Assembly (NCBI GenBank): GCA_937872475.1
Contig: CALMSY010000018.1
Location: 62,001-126,000, forward strand
Reading direction: 5' to 3'
DNA: 64,000 bases
DNA from: 67-14 sp020438345
GTDB taxonomy: Bacteria > Actinomycetota > Thermoleophilia > Solirubrobacterales > 70-9
The notes below the pieces were generated by a model that was given only the letters and a program-made list of their open reading frames with translations, was not told the origin of the DNA and ran no database searches. Positions within the stretch are counted from its first letter, which is position 1. Each line of letters opens with the position of its first letter. Below, piece by piece: positions 1 to 9,214 of the stretch. The position numbers and the translations under genes are program-made.

Positions 1-277
1 CCGGGTGCTGAAGCGAGGTGTAGTTCAGTTTCATCACATGCTCGGAGGCCGATCCTTCTCCGGCAAGGCCACGGGTCAGGTTGACGTGAACAACGTCGAA
101 ACCGCCCGAACCAAGACCCAGGTCGAGGGCTTCAACGTTCACAACCACATCGTCGCCCGTTTCACAGGGACCGACCATCGTCTCATCCGCCCAGGCCTTG
201 CGAATTTCATCCGAGCCGTCAAGCGAGATTTCCAGCGGCTCGGCGGAAACGACTTTCGCCCGGCGCAGCTTCAGCAT
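1..277 (-). CDS. DUF3866-like protein, 3' part cut off by window edge
   Basis: The start codon (ATG at 277-275) is in the window and the gene runs off the left edge, so only about 92 N-terminal residues are visible. They contain VGPCETGDDVVVN and LGLGSGGFDVVHVN, a small beta-rich N-terminal module that I associate with the actinobacterial DUF3866 family; function unknown. The ATG overlaps the stop of the upstream M20 peptidase gene in a TGATG arrangement, so the two are probably translationally coupled as the last genes of the pyrG operon. The family call is from memory of the family pattern and is moderate. Confidence 0.7.
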   Translation of the reverse strand, partial: MLKLRRAKVVSAEPLEISLDGSDEIRKAWADETMVGPCETGDDVVVNVEALDLGLGSGGFDVVHVNLTRGLAGEGSASEHVMKLNYTSLQHP

Positions 278-1395
278 CAGGCCCCATCTCCGGCGAGCGC
301 GACAATTGATTCGCAGACGGCGAGCATGGCCGGCAGATTCTCGCGCGGCACTGTTTCCTGCGCCGTGTGGTTCGCGTAGGTTCCATTCGCGAGGAGCAGA
401 CAGTCCATACCCCGTTCCTGGAACACACTGGCGTCGGAACCACCCCCCGTGGCGACCCGTTCGGGACTGAACCCCTCCGACTTCAAAGCTCTTTCGGCCA
501 GCGAAAGTGCCCATGAATCGCCTTCATCGATCCGGTAACCGGTGAAGTGCTTTCTGGTCGTGATGTCCACTTCACAACCACTTTCCGACGCCGACCAGAC
601 CATCGCATCGGTCAGGTCAGCGATCACCGCCGTTACCCTTTCGGGGTCGAGCGAGCGGGCTTCACCGGCAAGACGGCAGACACCGGGAATCACGTTGCCC
701 TGCGTCCCGCCAGTGATCACGCCGATGTTGGCTGTTGTCTCTTTGTCAAGCCGCCCAAGGTTCATTTCGCTGATTGCCTGTGCGGCGGCGACAATCGCCG
801 ATCTGCCCTGTTCGGGGACCAGACCGGAATGGGCCTCGACGCCTTTGAATTCCGCTGTGATCCCGATCTGGGTCGGTGCGGCAGTGATCACTTCGCCGAT
901 ATCCGTCGCGTGATCAAGCACGAAACCTGTCCGGGAGCTCAGCAGCGACTGGTCGAAAGCCGCGGCCCCGAGCAAGCCTTTCTCCTCGGCGACGGTGAAG
1001 AGCAGTTCCAGCCCTATGACGGGAGGCTCCTGAACCGCACGGGCAGCCATTTCCAGCAGCACCGCCACTGCGGCCTTGTTGTCGGCACCGAGAATGGTGT
1101 CCCCGGCCGACCGGTATACGCCCTGATCGTCAAGCACCACCTCGATCGGACCGTCGTGTGGCACAGTGTCGAGATGGGCACAGAACATGATGTAGCCGGG
1201 GTCCGAGCCATCTTCGCGAGAGCGACCGGCTATCCGGGTGAGCAGGTTGCCTGCTCCGGCCATGGTTGACCTGGCAGCTTCATCCTCCAGCACTTCAAGC
1301 CCGAAAGATTCCAGTTCCGAGCGGACAAGATCCGCGATGGCCCGTTCGGAACCGGTCGGACTCGGTGTCTCACACAGACGGACGAAACGGCTCAT
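277..1395 (-). CDS. M20-family metallopeptidase (tripeptidase T-like)
   Basis: Predicted cytosolic zinc-dependent aminopeptidase of the M20 family, 372 residues. Visible signatures are HLDTVPH near residue 74 (first metal-binding His/Asp), GADNKAA near 102 (bridging Asp), EEKGL near 138 (catalytic Glu and metal Glu), a dimerisation or lid domain with GVEAHSG near 185, and a C-terminal HTAQE containing the last metal His. Length and motif order fit PepT-like tripeptidases and related deacylases. It lies between a membrane protein and a DUF3866 gene in the pyrG operon, with TGATG overlap to the latter. Exact substrate cannot be told from sequence; a dipeptidase or amidohydrolase role is possible. 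Confidence 0.85.
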   Translation of the reverse strand: MSRFVRLCETPSPTGSERAIADLVRSELESFGLEVLEDEAARSTMAGAGNLLTRIAGRSREDGSDPGYIMFCAHLDTVPHDGPIEVVLDDQGVYRSAGDTILGADNKAAVAVLLEMAARAVQEPPVIGLELLFTVAEEKGLLGAAAFDQSLLSSRTGFVLDHATDIGEVITAAPTQIGITAEFKGVEAHSGLVPEQGRSAIVAAAQAISEMNLGRLDKETTANIGVITGGTQGNVIPGVCRLAGEARSLDPERVTAVIADLTDAMVWSASESGCEVDITTRKHFTGYRIDEGDSWALSLAERALKSEGFSPERVATGGGSDASVFQERGMDCLLLANGTYANHTAQETVPRENLPAMLAVCESIVALAGDGA

Positions 1396-1410
1396 CCGGG
1401 CCGGGTCATC

Positions 1411-1938
1411 TCAGGGCTTGCCGGACGCGACGGCTCTTTCGCCGTGAGTCCCACCCCGGCCAGAAAGCCAGTAGAGCAGGATCAGAATCGCCGGGTTCAG
1501 GATGTCCAGCCAAAGCACGAACCCGCTGTTGTCAGCGGCATGGTTGTCGTACTCGACCATCTGGTGGATGTGGCCGATCGCATCACCCCAGAAGAGGATC
1601 GTCGCGAAGATGACGGCCGCAAGCCAGAACTTGCGGTCCCTGATGAAGAAACAGAGAAAGCCAACCACCCCGATCGCCAGGTCGCCCATCGCATTTTCAA
1701 ACTGGAAGGCGCCTGTGCCGGTCGGGTTCCAGGGCACGAATCCGATTCCCTCAGCGGTCTCTTCCGCATCGAAGACATGAAATGCCGCTCCGAACACTGA
1801 CGCGACACCGATCGCGATTCCCAGCCAGAACATCAAAAGCGCAGTCGTAACGGCAACCGATCCGCGCTCGTCCTTGTGCCTGAGGAGGTAAATCCCCGCA
1901 CCGATCAGCGCAATGAGCATCCAGAAAAGAAATGGCAT
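1411..1938 (-). CDS. Small multi-pass membrane protein (DUF6790-like)
   Basis: A 175-residue hydrophobic protein with about five membrane segments: residues 1-20, 30-52, 80-97, 103-120 and 143-160 roughly. Polar conserved-looking features are FGDAIGHIHQM-like text near residue 117-127 (GDAIGHIHQM) and FENAMGDLAIG near 80, which resemble the DUF6790 membrane family, but I am not certain of that assignment. Its start codon overlaps the pyrG stop (TGATG at 1936-1940), so it is translated as part of the pyrG operon. No enzymatic motif is seen. Confidence 0.7.
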   Translation of the reverse strand: MPFLFWMLIALIGAGIYLLRHKDERGSVAVTTALLMFWLGIAIGVASVFGAAFHVFDAEETAEGIGFVPWNPTGTGAFQFENAMGDLAIGVVGFLCFFIRDRKFWLAAVIFATILFWGDAIGHIHQMVEYDNHAADNSGFVLWLDILNPAILILLYWLSGRGGTHGERAVASGKP

Positions 1939-3623
1939 CAGTCAGTCCCCATCGTCTTGATTGCGACCGAGGTGTCACCCGATTCGTCCGATTCACCCTT
2001 GTCCGGTCTGGCTGCGGCGGTTACCGCGGCGGCTTTCATGAAATCGCGAAACAGCGGTTCGGGACGGTTGGGGCGCGAGTTGAACTCGGGATGAAACTGC
2101 GATGCGACATAGAAGGGATGGTCGGGAAGTTCAACGATCTCAACCAACCGTTCATCGGGTGAAGTACCGGAGCAGACCAGCCCCTGATCTTCGAGCCTGG
2201 TCCTCAGCAGGTTGTTTACCTCGTAGCGGTGCCGGTGCCGCTTGTAGATAACGGCCTCACCGAAGATCTCGAGTGCTTTGGTCCCGTCGTGAAGCTTGAC
2301 CGGATCGGCTCCGAGCCTCATCGTCCCGCCCATGTCGGAGACCTCTTTCTGTTCCGGCAGCAGGTCGACTACCGGGAACGGGGTTTCCGGGTCGAACTCG
2401 GCCGAGTTCGCACCATCCATGCCTGCGATATGGCGTGCAAACTCGATCACCGCAATCTGCATGCCAAGGCAGATCCCGAGGTAGGGAATGTTGTGTTCAC
2501 GTGCGTACCGGGCCGCTTCCACCTTGCCCTCGACTCCCCGCTCCCCGAATCCGCCCGGGATCAGAATCCCGTCTGCGCCTTCGAGCCGGGACACATCGAA
2601 ATCCTCGGAATCGACCAGGTCGATCTCAACCTCCACCCCATTGTGGATACCACCGTGCTCAAGTGCCTCGATGACCGACTTGTAGGAGTCCGCCAGCTGG
2701 ATGTATTTGCCTACCAGGGCGATCCTGACCTTGCCCTCGGCGTTTTCTGCCATACGCAGCATCGCTTCCCAGTCCGAGAGATCCGGCGGCGGGGCATCAT
2801 CCATGTGGAAGTGCTCGAGGATGAAATCGTCGAGCCCTTCTGCCCTGTACATGAGCGGAATCTTGTAGACATTGTCCACGTCCTGACCGGAAATCACGCT
2901 ATCCGTGGGAAGTGACGCAAACTGGGCGATCTTCTTGCGGATGTCACGGTCGAGACCCGAGACTGAACGGCAGATGAGCGCATCGGGCTGAATGCCGATC
3001 CGGCGCAGTTCATTCACGGAATGCTGGGTCGGCTTGGTTTTCATCTCGCCCGCGTGGACGATGTACGGAACCAGCGTCAGGTGGATGAACATCGCCCGCT
3101 TCGGCCCGAGATCCGTGTAAAGCTGGCGGATCGCTTCAAGAAAGGCGAGTGACTCTATGTCGCCGACCGTGCCACCGATCTCGGTGATCACGAAATCGAC
3201 CTGCTTGGTCTCCGCGACGATGAGAATGCGATTCTTGATTTCGTCGGTGATATGGGGAATCACCTGGACGGTGCCGCCCAGATAGTCACCGCGACGTTCG
3301 CGCTTGATCACCGAGTTGTAGACCGCTCCGGCGGTCACATTGGATGCCCGCGAGGTGTTCTCGTCGGTGAAGCGTTCGTAGTGGCCGAGATCGAGGTCGG
3401 TCTCCGCACCGTCCTCGGTCACGAAGACCTCTCCGTGCTGGAACGGACTCATGGTGCCAGGGTCGACGTTCAGATACGGGTCAAACTTCTGGATCTGGAC
3501 CCTGAAGCCACGGGAAACCAGAAGGCGGCCGATCGAGGCCGAAGCGATGCCTTTACCGAGAGCCGAAAGCACTCCGCCAGTGACGAAGATGAATCGGGTT
3601 TCTCCTTGATACTGGTCGCTCAC
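1938..3623 (-). CDS. pyrG: CTP synthase
   Basis: Makes CTP from UTP, ATP and glutamine in the cytosol. The 561-residue protein has the N-terminal amidoligase domain, starting with FIFVTGGVLSALGKGIASAS (P-loop) and with the DPYLNVDPGTMSP motif, and a C-terminal class I glutaminase domain with the nucleophile motif LGICLGMQ and the HPEF triad part. Length is a little above the usual 530-550 because of a polar C-terminal tail. GTG start at 3623 overlaps the stop of the upstream MraY-like gene (GTGA). Essential housekeeping gene in a cell-envelope and replication gene cluster. Confidence 0.97.
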   Translation of the reverse strand: MSDQYQGETRFIFVTGGVLSALGKGIASASIGRLLVSRGFRVQIQKFDPYLNVDPGTMSPFQHGEVFVTEDGAETDLDLGHYERFTDENTSRASNVTAGAVYNSVIKRERRGDYLGGTVQVIPHITDEIKNRILIVAETKQVDFVITEIGGTVGDIESLAFLEAIRQLYTDLGPKRAMFIHLTLVPYIVHAGEMKTKPTQHSVNELRRIGIQPDALICRSVSGLDRDIRKKIAQFASLPTDSVISGQDVDNVYKIPLMYRAEGLDDFILEHFHMDDAPPPDLSDWEAMLRMAENAEGKVRIALVGKYIQLADSYKSVIEALEHGGIHNGVEVEIDLVDSEDFDVSRLEGADGILIPGGFGERGVEGKVEAARYAREHNIPYLGICLGMQIAVIEFARHIAGMDGANSAEFDPETPFPVVDLLPEQKEVSDMGGTMRLGADPVKLHDGTKALEIFGEAVIYKRHRHRYEVNNLLRTRLEDQGLVCSGTSPDERLVEIVELPDHPFYVASQFHPEFNSRPNRPEPLFRDFMKAAAVTAAARPDKGESDESGDTSVAIKTMGTD

Positions 3624-4432
3624 TTGATTCTCCCGAGGGAGTCTATAAAGCGGAGCGGCGGCAGCTTTTCGACGGTCTTTGAAATCGAACGGAACTCTCC
3701 GTAAATCGTGAGAAGAATCACAGCCACGAGAGCAATCAGCCGGCCTGTCTCATCGAGACCGGTGATGAGGCAGACCCCCGCGATGGCACCCGCGAGGTTC
3801 GAACCGGTGTCCCCGAGCATTGCGCGGTCGCGCAACGTAAACCAGATCCCGACGACGAACGGCCCCAGGAAGATGCCGGTCAACTCGACCGGAAACAGGG
3901 TCCATCCCCCCAGACAGAGTCCGGCGATCAGGACAAACAGCACCTTTTCCACCCTCCCGCCTCTCAGGTCGAGCAGGTTGAAGACATTGGTGGTGATGAT
4001 GAGCAGGGCTACGTCGACGATGTAGCCCTGCCACTCGTTACCGGTTCCCGTCACCACATAGGCAGCCAGCGCCAGCGCCCCGATCGCTTTCACGGCGCCG
4101 GTCGAAAGCTCGCCACGCAGCACGGCCCTCGCGTGCCCGCGCCAGCCACGCGGAGTTCCTTCGGCATGTCCGAGCCCGAGGGAATCGTCGAGAAGTCCAA
4201 GGAAGGCAACTCCGATCAGGTAGATGATCCAACGCCGCAGGTCGGGTTCGAGCAGGTCCAGCCCCGCCCGTTCATTCAAGACAGCCAGCGGAGCCAGAGC
4301 AACAAGAGCCGCAGTTACCAATACCGCCCCGAGCGGGAAAGCCAGTTTCTCGTTGCGATAGTTGACCCTGGTCAGACCCGCCTGGAGAAGCCCACGCACA
4401 CCCGCGGGAACAACCAGCAGGCCGATCAGCAA
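3620..4432 (-). CDS. MraY/WecA-like phospho-sugar transferase (glycosyltransferase 4 family)
   Basis: A 270-residue polytopic membrane protein with the family's acidic motifs: LGLLDDSLG near residue 80, NVFNLLDLRGGRVEK near 150 and MLGDTGSN near 206. Such enzymes move a phospho-sugar from a UDP-sugar to a lipid phosphate. It is shorter than MraY (about 360), and it lies in the SteA/SteB-pyrG position where many actinobacteria carry a variant of unknown substrate. The start used here is TTG at 4432; no better in-frame start occurs before the upstream steB stop, although codons just upstream (reading VTWLGFPVA) would extend the first membrane helix, so the true start is uncertain. Confidence 0.8.
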   Translation of the reverse strand: MLIGLLVVPAGVRGLLQAGLTRVNYRNEKLAFPLGAVLVTAALVALAPLAVLNERAGLDLLEPDLRRWIIYLIGVAFLGLLDDSLGLGHAEGTPRGWRGHARAVLRGELSTGAVKAIGALALAAYVVTGTGNEWQGYIVDVALLIITTNVFNLLDLRGGRVEKVLFVLIAGLCLGGWTLFPVELTGIFLGPFVVGIWFTLRDRAMLGDTGSNLAGAIAGVCLITGLDETGRLIALVAVILLTIYGEFRSISKTVEKLPPLRFIDSLGRIK

Positions 4433-4455
4433 TGCGACCGGGAAGCCGAGCCAGG

Positions 4456-5355
4456 TTACGGCTCTGCCCTGCCCTGTCCGCCGTTCCGGCTAACCGGATT
4501 CAGAAGCTCCGGCAAAAGCCGCGATGACCCGTCCTTGACTCCGAATGCGCCTTCGGCGCCGTTCAGCACATAGACGAGGCTGACTTTGCCCGGGGGGCGA
4601 TCAATGTTGTCGACTGTTGTGACATTCAGGTCCCTGAAGAAACTGACGGTCGAGGGATCGGCGTCCAGCGTTTCCACGCCGACCAGCCGGGCCCGGGTCA
4701 TCGAGGCACCTTCGATCAGGGCCCGGTCGAGCCGCTCGGCTTCTTCAGTTTCTTCCGGGTCCTGTTCTTCGTCAGCTTCGGCCCGGTAGAAGATCAGGCC
4801 ATCCAGCCCGCTGAATTGACCGCTGGACTGCGACATCAGGGTGCTGCGGGTCAAGGTGAGGATTCTTCCTCCGGTGACCAGCTGACGACCGACCGTACGC
4901 CCGTACCCGCTCAATATCTCGTCGCTTGTCCCGATCGTCCGGAACCTTGTGTCCTGCAGGTCGGCCGCCAAATCCTCGCGGGTCGGAGGCTGGCGCACAG
5001 CACCGACCGCCACCAGGTCGGCGCCGGTCGAGCTGAAAGCCGATTCCACCGCATCGGTCACTCCGGAGGGAAGCGAGCCGAGACCGACCAGTCCGATTCT
5101 GCGATCCCGAAGCCGGCCGTTCGTGAGCAGCGGGAACACGGTGTTGCCGAATTCCTCCGACTGGTCCAGTTCACTGTTGAGCTCATCAATCTGGCCCCGC
5201 GCATCATTTAGATCGCTGGTCAGGCTCGACTCCAGATCCTCCCGGGTGCTGTTCAGCACATCGCTGCCCCACTGGGCGCCGATCAGGATGCCGATCGCAA
5301 GAGCGAGAAAGACCGCAGCCAGAGAGGCTGCGTGATAGCGAGCGCTGTAACCCAT
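4456..5355 (-). CDS. steB: SteB/MctB-like envelope protein (copper transporter family)
   Basis: 299 residues with one N-terminal membrane anchor (about 9-27), a coiled-coil stretch (about 38-70) and an extracytoplasmic domain with GLVGLGSLPSG near 88. This is the PF11382 family, which includes mycobacterial MctB and corynebacterial SteB. SteB pairs with SteA in cell separation and envelope assembly, and steA is the next gene upstream here, so that role is preferred over copper export. A TAGGGT box at 5362-5367 sits 6 nt before the ATG, suggesting its own leaderless promoter inside the cluster. Confidence 0.85.
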   Translation of the reverse strand: MGYSARYHAASLAAVFLALAIGILIGAQWGSDVLNSTREDLESSLTSDLNDARGQIDELNSELDQSEEFGNTVFPLLTNGRLRDRRIGLVGLGSLPSGVTDAVESAFSSTGADLVAVGAVRQPPTREDLAADLQDTRFRTIGTSDEILSGYGRTVGRQLVTGGRILTLTRSTLMSQSSGQFSGLDGLIFYRAEADEEQDPEETEEAERLDRALIEGASMTRARLVGVETLDADPSTVSFFRDLNVTTVDNIDRPPGKVSLVYVLNGAEGAFGVKDGSSRLLPELLNPVSRNGGQGRAEP

Positions 5356-5361
5356 CCGGAA

Positions 5362-5367
5362 ACCCTA
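5362..5367 (-). promoter_or_regulatory. Putative -10 box of steB (leaderless)
   Basis: Minus-strand TAGGGT, 6 nt before the ATG of steB, with no ribosome binding site between them. Confidence 0.5.
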
Positions 5368-5381
5368 AAGCCAGTAGCCGG

Positions 5382-6572
5382 TCAGATGCCGAGCCAGATC
5401 TTGATCTTGAGCCAGATCAGGTCAAGCAGGTCGGCGAGGGCAGGTGAACTGAGCACAACGATGGTCGCCAGGACCAGGAAAGCACCGAGAAAGAGCAGCA
5501 AGGGACCAGCGGTAAGCCCGGGGTTGTATAGCCGGCTCACGCCCTTGGCGTCAACCAGGACCTCTCCGATCCTCAACCTGGTGAGAAATGTCGATGACAT
5601 GCCGGCACGGTCCTTGTCAAGAAATTCGATCAGGTTGAAGTGCGCTCCGACCGTGACGATCAGCGAGGCGCCTTTCTCAAAGGCCATCAGCATCGCCACA
5701 TCCTGGCTGGTCCCGACGAAGGGCAGTGCGATGTGTTCCACCCCGAGATCGATCATTCTTTCGGCACCTGGCGCCCGTCCGTCCGCATAAGCATGAACGA
5801 TCACTTCCGGCCCGGATTTCAGAGTGTCATCGGTGACCGAATCCATGTCTCCGAGAATCATGTCCGGACGGTATCCGGCCTCCCGGATTGCGTCGGCACC
5901 TCCATCAACTCCGATCAGAATCGGTTTGACGTCACGAATGTAGGCTCGCAGTGCACGCAGGTCGCTTTTGTAGTTCGGGCCCCTGACGACGATCAGCACA
6001 TGGCGGTCACGGAAGCTGGTCCGGGTTTCGGGAAGTTCAATGGCACCGGAAAGCAGCTCGCCTTCTTCCTGGATGTGGGTGACCGTGTTCTCCGCGAAGT
6101 CAGCCAGTGCGTGGTGGATTTCCGACTGCTGTCGTTGAAGCTGAAGATCCAGATCGGGTTTGAGTTGTTCGATGCCCGTAGCAATCACCGTACCGTCGCG
6201 TTTCAGCAGACCGCCTTCAATTTCCACCGGTTCGCTCTCGTCCAGAATGGAGAAGAGGTCATCCTGCGGAAAGTCGATCAGGCGCACCCCGGCCTCAACC
6301 AGAATCAGCGGTCCACGGTTCGGGTAGCGATCATCCGACGATGACTGATCGTTGAGTACCGTCCGCACCCCGCTCGCGACCAGATCCTCCGCCGCGATGC
6401 GGTCAATGTTGCGATGTCCGATCACGGCCACGTCGTCGGACCCGAGGGCCTTGACCAGGTCCTTGGTCTTGCGTCCGAGCCGAACCTTCCCTCGGGTCAC
6501 GGGCCCGTTTTCACCGACCTCGGGCATAGTGCCATGCGGCTGCCCCCGCAACCTTTTGGTGATCGGATTCAC
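5382..6572 (-). CDS. steA: SteA-like cytokinetic ring protein
   Basis: 396 residues. The N-terminal half resembles the SteA family (GRKTKDLVKAL and AVIGHRNIDRIAAEDL near residues 33-65); the middle holds a thiamin-pyrophosphokinase-like fold with GVDGGADAIREAGYRPD and ILGDMDSV near 225-250; the C-terminus has one membrane segment (about 355-380). SteA interacts with SteB and with cell-wall hydrolase control in actinobacteria. Start is GTG at 6572; a TAACCT box (6579-6584) lies 6 nt upstream, again pointing to a leaderless transcript. Confidence 0.88.
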   Translation of the reverse strand: MNPITKRLRGQPHGTMPEVGENGPVTRGKVRLGRKTKDLVKALGSDDVAVIGHRNIDRIAAEDLVASGVRTVLNDQSSSDDRYPNRGPLILVEAGVRLIDFPQDDLFSILDESEPVEIEGGLLKRDGTVIATGIEQLKPDLDLQLQRQQSEIHHALADFAENTVTHIQEEGELLSGAIELPETRTSFRDRHVLIVVRGPNYKSDLRALRAYIRDVKPILIGVDGGADAIREAGYRPDMILGDMDSVTDDTLKSGPEVIVHAYADGRAPGAERMIDLGVEHIALPFVGTSQDVAMLMAFEKGASLIVTVGAHFNLIEFLDKDRAGMSSTFLTRLRIGEVLVDAKGVSRLYNPGLTAGPLLLFLGAFLVLATIVVLSSPALADLLDLIWLKIKIWLGI

Positions 6573-6578
6573 CCCACG

Positions 6579-6584
6579 AGGTTA
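6579..6584 (-). promoter_or_regulatory. Putative -10 box of steA (leaderless)
   Basis: Minus-strand TAACCT, separated by 6 nt from the GTG start of steA. With initiation about 7 nt after a -10 box, transcription would begin at the start codon. No Shine-Dalgarno sequence is present. Confidence 0.5.
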
Positions 6585-6597
6585 GAGGGTGCCCGCG

Positions 6598-8277
6598 CTA
6601 GCGGTTCGCTTCCACCAGCTTCCTAGCATGTGTAGTGGCGGCGTCATCGCCTTCGCCTGCCCCAAGCATCCGACGGATCTCGTCGACAACCTGATCTTCG
6701 GAGAGCATCGTCACGTCCGCCGTCGCCAGATCGTTCGAGGCTTCTTTGCTGATGCTGAAATGCCGACCGGCCCTGGATGCCACCTGTGGCAAATGGGTGA
6801 TCGCGATCACCTGCCGCCCCTCGGCCACCCTGCGAAGGCGGTCCCCGACGACCCCGGCAGTACTGCCCCCTATTCCCGCATCGATCTCATCGAATATCAG
6901 TGTTCGGCCATCTCCCTCTGCGCTCGCCGCCAAAGCAAGCATCACCCTTGAGAGCTCACCGCCTGAAGCGGTATCCCGCAACGGCCGGGCGGGCATCCCC
7001 GGGTTGGGGGCGAGCGTGAACTCGACTGTCTCCGCGCCCGATGGACCGGGGCCTTCAGGATTCGGTTTGATCTCTATGGTCATCTCCGCCCCGGCCATGG
7101 CCAGGTCCTGAAGATCACCGGTCACCCTTGCCGCCAAATCGGCAGCAGCCACGGCCCGGGCCTCACTAACGGCCGAGCCGGTTTGTCCAAGGCCGGATGC
7201 CGCGACCGCAATTTCATCCCGCAGCTCCGCCTCTCTGGTTTCACCACCTTCCAGCCGTTCAATCTCCCTCCGGCACCAACCTGCATGGTCCAGAACCGTG
7301 GCTATCGACCCGCCATGTTTGCGTTCCAGTCGATCGATCAACTCAAGTCGCTCGTCAACCTCTGCCAATCGACCGGGATCAGCATCAATCCCGTTCAGGT
7401 ACAGCCCGAGCTCGATTCCGACGTCTTCGACCTCCAGCGAAATACTTTCGACCCTGTCCGCAAGGTCGTCCAGCCCGGTGTCCACCCCACGAACACCCGC
7501 CAGCAGATCGCGGGAAGTCGCGAGCAAGCCCGCGACTCCATCGGCTTCTTCATCTCCCCGCAGCCGGATCCCGGCCCCGGCTGCTGCCTCCCGCAGGCTC
7601 TCGGCATGACGGAGGCGTTCACGCTCATCGATCAGACCATCTTTCTCGCCTTCGTTCAGTCCGGCCGAATCGATCTCGTCCATCTCGAACCGGTGGAGGT
7701 CCAGATCCCGTTCCCTGGCCTGATCCCGGCCCAGCAATTCCTGGAGCTCATCGTTGAGCTTGCGATGAAGGCGCCAGTAGAGTCCATATTCCTCCAGGAG
7801 CGATGCATGCCCGGGACCGGCCGCATGATCGACCATGCCGAGCTGGGCTGCCCCGATCGTGAGACGCCGGTGTTCGTGCTGACCGTAGAACGCAATCAAC
7901 CGGCCCGCCAAAAGTTGAAGGTCCGCCGCCGAGGCGCTTCGCCCGCCCAGGAAGGCCGAGGTCCGCCCGGATTCGGAAATTCTCCGGCCCAGCACCAAGT
8001 CTTCGCTCCCGGCCGGAATCCGGTCCAGCAAATCAGCCAGTTCCCTGTCCTCATACCATTCCGGAGGCAGGTCGAAGACACCTTCAACCCAGGCTTCGGG
8101 AGCTCCGCTGCGAACTATTCCCTTCCTCGCCTTGCCTCCCATCAACAGGTCGAGGGAATGGGCCAGAACCGTCTTGCCGGCGCCGGTCTCCCCCGTGAGC
8201 ACATTCAGTCCCTCCCCGAGCCTGAGCTCGGCCTTTTCAATCAGCAGAAGATTCTCGATCCGGAGTTCACGCAACAT
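6598..8277 (-). CDS. recN: DNA repair ATPase RecN
   Basis: SMC-like ATPase acting early in double-strand break repair, 559 residues. Walker A LTGETGAGKTVLAHSLDLL starts near residue 28, a long coiled-coil middle follows (about 150-380), then a signature motif TASGGELSRVMLALA and Walker B TLIFDEIDAGIGG near 450-475, and H-loop ITHLPQVAS. Length is typical. It sits in the usual tlyA-nadK-recN order. A perfect LexA-type palindrome lies 30 bp upstream, so it should be SOS-controlled. Confidence 0.96.
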   Translation of the reverse strand: MLRELRIENLLLIEKAELRLGEGLNVLTGETGAGKTVLAHSLDLLMGGKARKGIVRSGAPEAWVEGVFDLPPEWYEDRELADLLDRIPAGSEDLVLGRRISESGRTSAFLGGRSASAADLQLLAGRLIAFYGQHEHRRLTIGAAQLGMVDHAAGPGHASLLEEYGLYWRLHRKLNDELQELLGRDQARERDLDLHRFEMDEIDSAGLNEGEKDGLIDERERLRHAESLREAAAGAGIRLRGDEEADGVAGLLATSRDLLAGVRGVDTGLDDLADRVESISLEVEDVGIELGLYLNGIDADPGRLAEVDERLELIDRLERKHGGSIATVLDHAGWCRREIERLEGGETREAELRDEIAVAASGLGQTGSAVSEARAVAAADLAARVTGDLQDLAMAGAEMTIEIKPNPEGPGPSGAETVEFTLAPNPGMPARPLRDTASGGELSRVMLALAASAEGDGRTLIFDEIDAGIGGSTAGVVGDRLRRVAEGRQVIAITHLPQVASRAGRHFSISKEASNDLATADVTMLSEDQVVDEIRRMLGAGEGDDAATTHARKLVEANR

Positions 8278-8306
8278 ATGCCTGAACTTCTACAACCGCC
8301 ATCGGA

Positions 8307-8320
8307 CGAACATTTGTTCG
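8307..8320. promoter_or_regulatory. LexA (SOS) box upstream of recN
   Basis: CGAACATTTGTTCG, an exact inverted repeat CGAAC-N4-GTTCG, matching the LexA box known from Gram-positive bacteria. It lies 30 bp upstream of the recN ATG, in the only gap (8278-8410) of the nadK-recN run, where it could block a recN promoter. A weak TAGAAG -10-like box follows at 8287-8292. Confidence 0.85.
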
Positions 8321-8410
8321 ATACCCGGTTGGAGCCCTTCCCGGCCATTCGCCGCCTCAGGCGGAAGGCAGGATCCAACCGGCGGCCCGGAACAGACCGC
8401 CAGACTGCGG

Positions 8411-9214
8411 TCAGACCGCCAGGTGACCGAACTTCTCGCGGATCCGGTGGTAGAAGTTCGAACCCGGCAACTGAGCCAGAACAGCCATATCCGGGCGATA
8501 CCGGACTTCGGCTTCGGCGGCCGGTTTCAGTTCACCCACCTGCACCCCGTCAACGGCCACATCCACCCCGTCGCGACTGCGATGATTCACAACGTGGAGC
8601 ACATCGGCCGGGGCCACGACCAGGGCCCTGGCAGTGAGCGTATGCGGCGCTATGTAACTGACCGCGTAGCCGGCAACACCCCAGGCGAGGATCGGACCGT
8701 GGTTGGCAAGGTTGTAGCCGGTCGAACCGGTTGCTGTGGAGGCGACCAGCCCGTCGCACCGAACGTGACCGACTTCTTCGCCGGCAATCCTGTAGCTCAA
8801 CTCGGCAACCCCGCCGCGCGGGCGGCGACTGAAACTGACGTCGTTCAGGGCGGTATGGGTTTCGCCGTTCAGGGTCACTCCCAGACCCGGAAGGTTCAGG
8901 GTTTCGTATTCGCCCGCGAAGGCCCGGTCCAGACCGAGCTCGATCTGATCAGCCTCCACACCGGCCAGAAACCCCACCCGGCCGAAGTTGATCCCGAAGA
9001 CAGGAACCTGGCCGTCAAGTGAGGCGCGCAGAGCGTGGAGGATGGTCCCGTCACCACCAAGCACGATGAAGAGTGACGGGCTCAGTTCATCGCCCTCGCC
9101 GCTCGGCACAAGGTCCCACCCGTGTCGTTCCGCGGCAGACCGGGCAACTTCCACCGCCCGGTCCATACCGGGGGCATGCGAATGCGTGAATAGAAGGGCG
9201 ACTGGCCGGCTCAC
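8411..9214 (-). CDS. nadK: NAD kinase
   Basis: Phosphorylates NAD to NADP. 267 residues; the GGDGT motif (VLGGDGTILHAL) is near residue 52, and the GSTGY-type motif appears as STATGSTGYNLANHGPIL near 160, with the conserved NDV (LNDVSFSRR) near 125. Start is GTG at 9214, overlapping the tlyA stop (GTGA), so translation is coupled. Length is normal for the bacterial family. Confidence 0.95.
   Translation of the reverse strand: MSRPVALLFTHSHAPGMDRAVEVARSAAERHGWDLVPSGEGDELSPSLFIVLGGDGTILHALRASLDGQVPVFGINFGRVGFLAGVEADQIELGLDRAFAGEYETLNLPGLGVTLNGETHTALNDVSFSRRPRGGVAELSYRIAGEEVGHVRCDGLVASTATGSTGYNLANHGPILAWGVAGYAVSYIAPHTLTARALVVAPADVLHVVNHRSRDGVDVAVDGVQVGELKPAAEAEVRYRPDMAVLAQLPGSNFYHRIREKFGHLAV

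Noticed and set aside
7183..8637. Long plus-strand frame opposite recN
   Set aside because: Shadow of recN and nadK; no domain and proline/arginine-rich composition.
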